A stretch of 64,000 nt of DNA, taken from positions 5,528,547-5,592,546 of the forward strand of contig JACDOX010000038.1 of NCBI GenBank assembly GCA_014549065.1, read 5' to 3'. This DNA is from Cardinalis cardinalis. Taxonomy: Eukaryota; Chordata; Aves; Passeriformes; Cardinalidae. A program made the translations under genes and the position numbers. Below are positions 47,801-59,800 of this stretch, one piece after another. The notes under the pieces were generated by a model. It was not told where the DNA came from and did no database searches. It worked only from the letters and a program-made list of their open reading frames with translations. Position 1 is the stretch's first letter, and every line of letters starts with the position of its first letter.

Positions 47801-50800
47801 CAAATAAATATCTTGAATCCTTTTGCAGTTTGTACCTGTTCCACCCAACTAGGTACCAGCCCTTGTAGTGGCAACACTACAACGATCCCCAAATTATGGC
47901 AAGTAGATAGACAGAAATAGCCTAGCCATTTCCTTCCTGCAAATAACATTTCTTTCTTTGTTTTTAGAGGCAGCAGAGGCTGGACTTAATTTGTTTTTGT
48001 CATGTAGAGCGTTTATGGGAAGAGCAAAGCAAAGAAGTGGGTTTTCTATTTTGCTTAGAAGGTGCTGAGTTTTTTAATCATCCTGATCCCTTCCAGGCAG
48101 GAACTCCAGTTTCATGAGCCAGCTGCNGAGAAACCTTTGTCCTTTGCACACACCCCTTTCACTCAGGAGGCTGACAGATCCATTGTTCCAGTATAACATA
48201 GCTCTTGCTGGAGGTCATGACCATACTGGCTGAGATTGCCCTGCAAATGAGGACCAGAACACTGAATTTAACCCAATAAGAACACTGGTTTGGGGGCCTC
48301 TGCGCACTCTTGACTCTTTTTCTTCAGCTAAAAGGAATTCCAGGAGGTGACTCAGTTTTTTTTCAGTATGGATTCTAGGACTTCCTGTAGCATGAAAGGG
48401 CTTAATTCAGAGGGAGAAGTGATTGTACTCCCAGGTCTATGGATTTGGGAANTGAAAAGCCTATTTCAAATTTGCATTATTTTCTTCAGGTGTGTGTGAT
48501 TTTATTTGGCAAAATCAGGCAAATAATTTTTTTTTTTGTGGGAAATGCATAACTCTGCAACTGACTTGAAGGCATTCTGAGCTTTGCAAGGTAAGTCCAC
48601 TTGAAATACTTCAGCAGGGTGTGATTTGGTGCTCTTGCAATACAAAACCTTGGATGTGTTATGGCCAAGAGTATTTGTGATAAGTCTGTTGTCACATGCC
48701 TGCATTTTCTGCCACTGACTCTTGAATTTTNTGTCTTCATCTCCTCCCAATGCAGGGGACCACTGAGATCTCCAAGACCCCAAGAAGAAAAGCTAGCTCC
48801 TGTTGCCATGGACAAATAAACATTCATGGTTCCTTGAGTTGGGAAAATGTTTAAGGAAGCCTGCCTTTACTAAAGAATACAGTTTAGGTGCAAGGGACCA
48901 GATGTACTTACACAGTTACCAAAGAGCTTCATTTGAAAACAAAAGAGTTTTGAAAATATCAACAGCTTGGCTACAGAATATCTTAATGAAGCATTTCAGT
49001 TTCAAAAGGTCAACATATTTTCCCAGTGTTATCTTCCAAAACAAAATTTGCAACTCTCTTTCAAAACAGGCCTAAATGCAAAGGGCGAAAAGAGAAAAGA
49101 AAGGACAACAAAGAGGGTAAAAAACCCCAAATGCTTATTTTTAGGTAACATTATTATTTGGGCTTTTTTCCTACTTTTTCACTTCACTATAAAACGAAAG
49201 TTTTACTTTGACCTTATTTTATTTTTTCCAACAAAAAAATTGGCCATTGATCAAAAAATCTCATGACCTTCCTACTTCTAATAAGAAGCAGTAATAACAG
49301 AGCCAAAAGACCCTTTGCATTTTATCAAATATAGTGATTTGACTGGCCTCAGACATTGTGACAATCTCCTTTGCTTTTTTCGAAAAATAGCGGGGATCTT
49401 ATCATAGTCTGATGAAAATGAGTGAGTCCAGGACAGCAAGTTGTTTCGTGCGCATCCTGTGGGAAGTCAAATTCCTTGGATGAGAGATGCCACTCCTGGT
49501 ATTCAAATCTAACTGTCAGCCACCTCAGTTCAACTTTAAAATAAATGGTTGGAGAGTAACAAGCTTTGTGCTTGTCCAGATGTCACAGAAACAAATGTAG
49601 AACGTAGGTCTTGCACTGGGAGAACTCTTTGTTTAATTCTCCCAACCAAGAANTGTGTGAGGTACTAGAGGGTAGTTCCTCACACAGCTACTCGAGGGAA
49701 TACTCTCTATCTTTTGCAGGTTAGGGTTCAGAAACAAAAGTATGTTGGGTTTTACTCTGGGTTTACAGAATGACAGAAAGTGTTGCAGTGTGATGTACTA
49801 GCCTGTTTCAGTCATCCCCCTTCTTTCCCTAGGTGTGCCAATACCCTCTCCCTTCCCCTCCCCTTGCCTCCTGCTGAGAGCTGTCTCAGTATTCTAGCAA
49901 GGGCGTCTGTGTGATTGGCAAAGTTCAAAAGATGTCTTTCAGCCCTGGGGTCATTGGGCATCCAGGTGTCATTTGTCCCCTGAGACTTCCCCCCCACAAC
50001 CCGGTTGGTGGGATCCCTACCTCTTCCCTCCCCCTCTCCCTGGGGTTAAAAGACACTACAGCCACATAGTTCTTTGCTCTGTTGGAGCTGTTGCTGCATT
50101 CAGAGGCCTGTGTGCCAGGAATAAAGCTCTGGATTGAAACCCTCCAGCAGAACCCGACTCCTTTTTCCTTCACTTTGCCTAAAGCCTTTCCACCAGAGGT
50201 AAACCTGAGCTNCTGCATGCCTGGACTTGTCCCAAGCACACAGCTGCAGCATCCAGCCAGCCAAAGGTGTCTCTGAGGTTAAACCACCTCAGCTGCTGCC
50301 CTTGGTCCAGCAGCAAGGCCAGACGAGCGCAGGCATGTTCCATCTGGCAATACTGGGATTCAATTCTAATAAGAAAGCAGAAATATTTTTCTCAGAATGT
50401 TCTGGTGAACCCACAGTTGCCTCACCTCTCTTTGCCTTTGTGGAAGGGATGCTATTATTTTCAGTGACCTAACTGTGAATACAGGGAGGAAGGGTGGAAG
50501 ATGGCTACAGATTTGCAGACTCTAAGTACATATGAGGTCAACAAGGATACTACCAATGTTGTGGTGGGTGGAAAAGGAGGAATGAGTTAATTGTGAAAGG
50601 TTTCCATAGTTAGCTTTCTAATATCTGCCTAGGTCTCAGTCCTTTATGACTAATTTCCTCAGCTGGTTGCAGAATCGAACCCCAAGAAATGAAGTCTCTT
50701 TTAGATATGACTGAACCCAACTGAACTGCTTTTTTGAAAGAAGCAAAAACAATAGTGATTGAGCAACAATTTGCTCTGCTTTGTGTTCTGAACATGCAGG

Positions 50801-53800
50801 GTTTGATTAAAATAGGAAAATTCATTTATTATCACTCTTTTTTCTTTTCTCTTAAAAAAAAAAAGTTATTTTGAGGATACTAACCAAGAGGCCATCTGAT
50901 CTGTACAGGAGCCAAATATAAATGGAACCACTATTAGTCTTACAACAGCCCTGTTGTCATTGATGCCATCATGTACATCACTGCAGAGAAAACCCAGAAG
51001 ATGCTTCACAATGCTGCATTTTATGTCTGCTTTAGGCTGGAGCAAACGACCACCAAGACACAGTGAGACACTCCTAGCACTGCGCATTATGTCTGACAGT
51101 CAGCAGCACTGTCAATTTCAAATCCAGAGTCATTCTGTTCCCACGCAACAAACAGATCACTTCACCTATAAAGTTTTAGAAAAACACCAACCCTTCCATT
51201 TGAAAGGAGTTTTGCACTCTGCAGCTATGAGAATTGAATTCTGAGTGTTGAGCAAGAGCTGATGTTCTCAAATACTCATATGAGTCCAGGAGCTGAAGCT
51301 TTAGGAAAANAACCAAAAATTTGTTCTACTCATACACACAAATATGAGAGGGGCTAGATCTGTGCCAGTATTCCCAGAATTTTAATAAGCCCAGACTTGG
51401 AAGAACAGTGACTTTTAATGACCATTGCTGACCTGATGACTTATTTCACGCATAGATTTCTTAAAACTGAACAGCAAACTCCATATTTTACTAAGATATT
51501 AGGAACTAACAATTTAGAGCTCATTTTTGGTTGTCTAAAAACGATTGCATTGGCAAATGAATAATCAAGGCTTTAAGAGAGAACAGCATAGTCAGCCATA
51601 TAGCTATCACTTTTACTACAATATTGTTGCAGTTTCAGCAATCATTAATCTGGCCTTTGTAGTTTAGAAAGGATGGAGGCTAATTAGCTTTTAACTGTCT
51701 AGTAACCTAACAAAAGTTTTAAGTAAAATGTTACTGGTGCCATGATATATGCCACAGAGTGATACATAGGATTTACCTTTCTTTTGCTCAGCATCATGTC
51801 ATTGCAACAGTTTAATTTGCTGGTTTTGTACTGACCACTGACTGAAGGCAAAAAAGGTTAAAATACAAGTTTAATAGTTAACTTTTATTGCTAATGTCAC
51901 AAGCAAGAAAGAGTTAATGATGCCCTAAATTGGGGATCTGAGAGGTTATGGTCACCACTGGAACTAGTTCTCAAGATCTGCAAAGCATTTGTAGAATTTT
52001 ACATTTACCTCATAAAAGACATATAAGAAAATAAATAGTGTGATATTTCCAGAACAGATGTTCCTGTCTCAAAATATTCTACATAATGACACAGATCTGT
52101 ACGTAAAGTTGTTTGAGCGTGTGTAATACATCCTCAGCACTCCTATTTTAGCTTCCTTTAGTTAAGACACAGTTGTTATTTTGTGTTGCTTTATGTGAAG
52201 AAACACTGCATTCCCCAGTTTAGCAAACTAAAAAGCAAACAAAAACGAGTCCATCTACGTGATGAACATCAGAAATAGAGGTATTACTAATTAAGAAAAG
52301 AACAAATAGCCACATATTCATATTTAATGTTAACCAGAGCATTACTTGCATTAAGTAATTTGGCTTGTGCAAGACAAAAATTATTTTCACACTCTCAAAA
52401 GTGAGACTGCACTAGACCATAAGAGTAAAATGCAATTCAAATAAATGAAAGCCTTTAAAACCACCTAAAAATGAAAAGCAGAGGGAAAAAGAACTAAAAT
52501 AATCAGAAATAGCTTTCTCGCCTAAAACGTTCTAGTTTGGGAACAATTGTGGTCTTTCAATACCTGAAGGGAAAGATGGAAAGGGACTTCTTACAAGGAC
52601 CTGTAGTGACAGGACAAGGGCAAATGGCTTTTGGCTAACTGTTATATGACAGTCACATTGAGTGATGGTATCTGCAGCCCAAATACAAGTCCCTCAGACC
52701 TCCATTCCAGCCAATGGCCCTGGAGAACACACAGTTCCCTTCTTTTCAGTCCTTTCTTTTTGCACACAGCGTTGCATCATACTAAGTTCTGGTTCTGGCA
52801 TCACAGCAATCCATAATGCCTACAGGTCAAGTTCCAAACAACATCAACGTTTCAGCAAGAGTCAAATAGCCTCACCACCTCCACTGTCACCTGGACTGAA
52901 GCCATGTGGTCACCTACCCTGTGTAGGAATCATCTGTCTCTTGTCTAACTGTCCTGAGGGATAATAACTTCCTGTTTCCCTCCTGACTATTGTATTGCCT
53001 CCAACAGTGAAAAATCTTAAATTGTGATGTAGGGACAAATATTTTTAAATCTCTTTCCAGCACAGCATGCATTGTGCTTCCCGGTGGTGCCTCTGAAAAC
53101 ATGAAAAATATTTTTCAGAAAGATTTATTAGTTCTTTAGCCACTGCCAAATTCTCTAGTGTGGTAAATCACCACTTTATGACATTCTTTCAATAAGGTTT
53201 TGTAACTTTTCTGGTACATCACAAAAGCGATAAGTTTCCACATTCTGATTGTACATCCTATTCAATGAGGAGCAGCAAAGCTGGAATTTCCCTGCCTGAA
53301 ATGCCTTCTGAAAATCACTCACATTTCTGCCTGTCTTTTCATGAATTAAGAGAACACTGTCTTTTGATCATACAGACTGTCCTACCCACATCCAAAAGGT
53401 AATGAGTTTGCTCTAGAGTACAGAGGATGTTAGCCATTTATGCAGCCCAAACAAGGAGCTAGTTTTATGCTTATTGTTATATGCTTATTGTCAATCCTAC
53501 CCACAAGCTTGAGCTGTCCCTTAAGTCCAGATTTTTTAAATTTTTGGGCCCACTAGAATATAACAACCTTATCAGCTGCCATAATAGAGTATAACACTGA
53601 AAATAGGCTTCAAACATGTAATTCCTAATCTCTAACATCGATTGATGAAAGTTGTCAGCAATGTGTAAAAGATCCCCAAGAGAAATGTGCACAGGTATTT
53701 AAACATATTTGGATGTTAAAAATGTTGAAAGATATCCATCACTTTACCAGCTAGGAATTCCTGAACCACTGGTGATTTTGGATTTTGCAAACCTCACTAA

Positions 53801-56800
53801 ACTTGAAATATTTGGCCTGCTTCCTTCAGGCATATAAAACATCCAAACATTAGATCTTTTTCCTGGTAGACTGCACATCATGTGTGGATACAGTGAGAAC
53901 GGATTTCTGGCTTGGGAAGGCTTCTCATATCTTGCAAGCNAATACACCATGTTCTGAGGCTCAATTTTAGGAGACCAAGAGCAAAAGCCACCCTCAAGCA
54001 GAATTATCTGCCAGAAGCCAACCTACCTGTAGTGGCTGTTATGCCACCATACTCTGGGGACTGGTTGTTGACGGGCGATGGGGCAGAGGGCACTTCCACA
54101 GAGGTGGCAGATTTAGCTGGGGAGAATGGTGCTGGGGAGGGAGTTGGAGCAGCTGGTTCACTGAGAATAATTTCTTCTCGTATTTCTGCTGCAGAATGAG
54201 AGAAAACCCATCAAACATAGCTAAAGGTAGCATCAAGGAACACTGAGAAACTTAAAAAAAATGCAAGCAGTTAGGTACTGTAGTGTGCATTTCAAGAAAT
54301 ACAGAGCAGGAACCACAAATCTTTGGAAGAAGTACTTCAATAATATTCACCATTACAACCTCCATTGTACCTCCAGAAGACCTCTTAAAGGAAAGAGCAA
54401 TTTTTCCTTTTGCATAGGCAGGAAACTGGTGCATGGACAGCTTAAGTGTTATACTCCTATAATGTATTATTAGATTTCTAAAAGAAACAGGAGTCTCCAG
54501 AGCATTCCTGTGGCTNTGGGCCATGATCTTCCTTCTTTGTGGACTAAAAAGGAGGATATTCTGGATAGTTTTAGCTGCTAAAGGTATGTGGAAAATATGC
54601 AAGAATAAGCAGCTTGTTTGTCAAAACCCCAAGAAGTTATGGCAGGGCAATGAATTAAATTCAAGTCTTGTGCCATACAGAAGATAGTACCCTAATCACT
54701 GAAATGTTTTTCTTTCCATAAATCTACAGGGTGATAAATTAAGCCACAGCTAAAATGGAGAACGAAACTTTCAAAGANGATGGAGAGGGTTAATGTGCCA
54801 AAATTAATGGGAGATGGAAGTAAAGAAGATCACGGAGGACCTCTCATACAAGGGGATGCCCAGAGCAGAAGAAACTAAAAGCAATCCCCGTTTGCTTCTG
54901 TTCTGGAAAGGCATTGTGGAGTGGAGCAGGACTCAAAATCCCCTTCTGTACAGGCACTTAGAATGTAAATGTAGCAGAAAAAACAGCTTTGCCATTTGTC
55001 TTTTCTCACTCCTGCTATCTCTTCCTCTTATTTAGACTGGTACAAATCCACTGATGTCAGTGAACTTATTAACACTGAGTCCATTGAAATTCAATGGTGG
55101 TTTAGAAAGATTAACTAAGATAAAATGTTCAGTACAAAAATTTCTTACTGAAACACCAAGTAAGTGCTTAGGAATGAGTTTTCAGATATCCAGAAGAATT
55201 AACCAGGGATGCCTCCCAAATAATTTATTTCAGATTGTGACAGAAGTGCTTTGCTCCTGGATAAGCCTCAGCAGGTTAGATAAGGATAAAGATATGTCCT
55301 AACATAAAAAGTAGAAAAGACAGTAGAATAAAACAACAAATAATGAATAAAAGAACAGACTCACCTGTGCTTCCTTCTCCCTTCATTGCCCTCATTAGCT
55401 CATTCGCTTTCTCCTGACAATGGAGTGATTCTAGCAGGTACAATACATAGTCATCAAACATCAAGTGAATAAGGTGAAAAGACCCTGGTAATAAAGTGAA
55501 CAAACAAAAAAAGCCATTGACTGTCTCAATACACTCATTAAACCAATTATTACAGTACTCCACACAAACAGCCCTGAATAAGACTGCCTCCATGTACTGA
55601 AACATCTCTCTTACTCCAGGTAAGAGAGGTCGAAGTAAAACCAGGGAGTAGCAAACTGCTCATTCCCAGATTTATACTGGCTTCTACAACCAGCTGTGGT
55701 TTAGGGTGCAAGAAGACTACCTAGCTGGGAGCTGCCACTCAAATAGATTCTTCTTCTACATTAGCACTGAATTTTTTTGCCAAATGCACTACAGTAGAAT
55801 TGTTTCCTACTGTCTAAAGGATGTATCATTTTCTGTCAGAANTAGAATCTCAAACTGGCTGCCTTAGTGACACATCCTGGTATGAATTTTCTGAACTACC
55901 CGCACAGAAAAGAAGCGAGTTGCTTCCCATAATTTATAAAGCATACATATCAGAGATGGTGAAGAAATGTTTGCCCTAGATCACAAATCACAAGGAAAAA
56001 AAAATATGTGTAAGAAGAGATCACAGATACATTTTGGGGGGGAAAGTAAGAGAAGCAAAACATCAGAGCTGAGATATTGTACTGTGCCCTCCTGAAAGGA
56101 CTAACACCCATCAGCAGAGGGACACTGACAAGTATCAAGGTGGAGTTTGTTCAATTTATGCAATAGGCTCCATGACATTAAGTACCTGTAGTAGTTCCAG
56201 ACAGGACTTTATCATACAATGGGTTTGGTTTTTTAAAGCTCTTTTGTTCATTTAGACTTGCACAGAGTATGTAACACATGCCCATTTAGGTCACTAAGTA
56301 ACTCTGACAAGTAAAGTACAGTGAGGTTAACATAATAGCTCATCCAGCGGCTAGCTTAAATCAGAGAAAAGTCATCATCTGAGATAGAAACAAGGATCAA
56401 CAACTGCCAGACAAAAATCCCCCCAGAATACCTCATGTAGAGGTATTCCTTTGGAAATACCATTATTGCATTTGAGGAGGAATACTTTCATAGGGAAAAG
56501 ATCAAACAAGTTTCAAATTACATTGAATTTCATAATGACTGGTTTCTTCACAGGCAAGTTAGGTTTATTTTGAGATACTAGCTTTTATCACAATGAAGCA
56601 CAACTAACCCTACTCCAACTAATGTATTCAAACATGCTGCTGTAGGGCGGAAGTGGTTTGAAAGACCAATACCCTTACTCAATTCTAGCTGGCAGTTCAG
56701 CTTTCAGAGTAACTTTGAGCACACTCTTTTTCTTTGTGACCCTGATGGTCTTTGTGTTTCATTCTCTCCCTCCATGCCTGCATGGTTTTGTTGTCACTGA

Positions 56801-59800
56801 TATAAGCTGGACACACACCCTGGGATGTGAACATGTGCCCCTGTACTCTTGGGAAAGGCAGCACAGAAACAGGACACACCTGACTGCAACACTTCTGCCA
56901 TGGGGAGGAAATCTCTGGCTGCTGGTGAACCTGAAGCATCCAGTTCTTTGTTTCATGTGACTAAGCAGATCAAAATGGTAACAGGTTTCCCTAGACTTTC
57001 AAGGGTAAAAAGCAGGGATCGTCACTTAACTACTGCAGAGAACTTGTTTTTAAAAATCCTTTGGGCTCCAAGTCTTGTTGAATGAAGTCCTATTTGATTT
57101 GGTGATGCAATAAAGACATGGCTGAGCACGTGGTTACTGACATAGGATTTCCCCAGGTGAAACCTAGATTTTCAAGAATCTCCACAAAATGCTCACTCTT
57201 CTCTCAACTTTACTGTTTTTCAGTGGAAAGTTTTTATTGACTGTAGTGCAGTTATTGCTGAGAAGTAACTTCAAGGCAAGAAAACAGGCTAAAATGCTGG
57301 CAAACTTCATGTAGTGGTATAAAGCTCAGGGTGTTTACTATTTTCCATCAAACTCCTTTCTCATCCTTTATTTAAAAGAAAAGGAAAAGTTGCTTGTATT
57401 TTCATAAAAATATTTGAAAGCACAAACTCTAAACACTGTAGTGCTAGCAAGCAAACAACAAGAACCCAAAATCTGCTATTTTAAAAAATGTCTTTTTGGG
57501 GGGGTCTAACGCTTTATTTTGAAGACTTGGGATTGGCAATAGTGAATGCAGCATTTAAAACACTCCAGTGCCCTTGTCACTCTTTTGAATTTCTCTCTTC
57601 CTCTTCTATTATTTCTCCCACTGCGTATTTTTAAGCTCTGCATAGAATTTTTGAGCCCAGAATTTGTGTGAAAGACCCCACACAAACAAAGTTTTGGTAC
57701 TGAGTGCAATGAATGCAATATTTTTATATTTTTGAGTAAGTTGAATAAAATGTAAAAGCTATAGAGTGAAACTGATATCAGGTCATGCATTTCAGTCTCA
57801 CAGTGAATGGCTATTCAGCACAATGTACCATAATTTATTCTGTGTTTGCAAGCTACGGTTTCTCACATGAAACTGTTGGGTTCTTTCAAGTCTACATTTA
57901 AGTACAGAAATGGATACAGTTGTAAGCAAATCAATGACCTCTTTAGGAAAAGGTAAGAAGTCATTCAAGAGACTGTAGTTACAACAATAAATAGCATTTG
58001 GCTCTAATTTTCAGGGGTTAACAGAAATCTTGGCAATGCTCAACTAAGGCGCGATAAGTATCAGCATCTATTAAGAGATACAGCAATTATGTGTAAGTAG
58101 CAAAACAACAGTGAAATTTCCAGATCTGGAGAAAATAATGGAGTTTCTATTACTAATTAGTTACTTTATACACTGGGTGTATTACCCAAACATTGCCACC
58201 AACTGTGCCTTTGATATGCATATGCAGAAAAGAGGGAGGCAGGGAGGGAGGGAGGCAGGCAGAAAGAGGAAAAAGAGAGAGAGCAGCTTTTCTTTTCTGC
58301 CAGAGATTGTTTCAGCCTGCCCATGTCACCATGCTTCAAAGTTTTGCAGATCAAATCTTTGTGCCAGTCACTCCAGTGCCAGGTATTACCACTTCCTTAA
58401 ATCAGATTTTGGAATCATCTATTTTAAAGGTAACAATATACTGCACATAGTAAAGATCCAAACATGTCCTGTACATAGTAAAGATCCAATCATCTAAGAC
58501 ATTATTTCACTTNAAAAAAAAATTGCACTGTGAGCATCTGAGTCTACATATTGTTTAAGGTAGAAAAAATAATTCAAAATCAGTCCACTGAAACAGTTCT
58601 CAATGCAGTAAAAATGCAAAATTTTTTATCTAAGTTAAGAGCAAAGGTATATTATATGTAAATATTTAGAACAGTAAATCAGTCTTTGTTTCTCTCCATA
58701 GAACTCACTTAATATATAAATAATTCTGAAAATCTAGAAAGAACTGTATAAATTAGGTNCAGGAAAGTTTCTGCCATCTAGCTCTGAGCTTTTTACATTC
58801 AGGGGTTATTCTTTTGGAACTTGCTCAACTCTAATTCACAAACAATATGTCAAATGGCTTTGCAGTGAAAGAACAACATCATTAATGTAGGTTATTATAA
58901 ATTTGTGTCCATAGCTAAATAAAATTTATGGCACTTGTGTAGGGATAACCCAGGCTGCTGCCTGATAGGATAAGGATAGGGTTTTGATATTCAAAACTTC
59001 AGGGCCTGTCGTGCCTCCACTAGCATTGCACCTGAACAGGTTTGTGGCTTTTGCTGAAAAGTATAATCACCTTGGGGACGCTCACTATCCTGATGTCCTT
59101 AACACCTGTTTGGAAAACTCTTTTACAATGGAAATGAAAGTAGTTTCAGGTTAAAATATAAACATGATATAAAAGTGAATATTACATGTATTATAAATAG
59201 ATAAAACATATTAAAAATATCATATTGTATCTCACTGACAGTATCCAAATTTATACTATTAGATGGTTCTAAAAGCATGAAGGACACCAAAGCTCAGCCA
59301 ACAGAAAACTTTGCAGTTGTTCAATGCAGTACCCATATAACACCATTCTCTATTGATCTTTCTAGAAACATATACAGACAAATGTGCATTTGTAAAAAGC
59401 ATCCCTCATACAAAGTCTGGCCCAAATGTTCACACTCATGGCACACCAGTCAAGTCATTCTTGCTTTTAACTGCTTTTAATCTGAACTTTTTGTATCTGA
59501 GGACAAAGCTCCCTTTCAAACAGGGTGGAGAAACAACAAGATTTTTCATTTAAAAAGTAAAAATCTATTTTTTCATCCTAACTGACTTCTTAAGAAATGG
59601 AAGAGACCCTCTCCAGGTTATAGAAGCACACTCACATTGCAAAGACCAGTTTCAAATGCTATGTCCTTTAAGAGGAGAGCTGGCAAAGTGTTTCAGTGGA
59701 GAGCTTTTCATCCACTTCAGCACAAAGTCATCTCTCTTGGCTCAACACGTGGTTTGGGTAAGCAGGCTCACTTTGCACTGAAGTGCTTTAGGGAATGCTC

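Larger units (their letters stand above)
47342..54026 (-). other. RFX4 intron before the linker exon side (6.7 kb)
   Basis: The intron contains an unexplained minus-strand open frame at 48486-48827, an LTR-like block at about 49834-50240, a possible conserved block at 51400-51780 and a short CR1 remnant at 52545-52625. Confidence 0.8.

Noticed and set aside
47417..47848. 143-codon minus-strand open frame upstream of an RFX4 tail exon
   Set aside because: It is separate from the exon, which has its own acceptor at 47341, and shows hydrophobic Leu/Phe/Ser composition without a recognisable family.
58111..58497. 128-codon plus-strand open frame
   Set aside because: It runs through a purine simple repeat and a tandem duplication, antisense to RFX4, with no domain.
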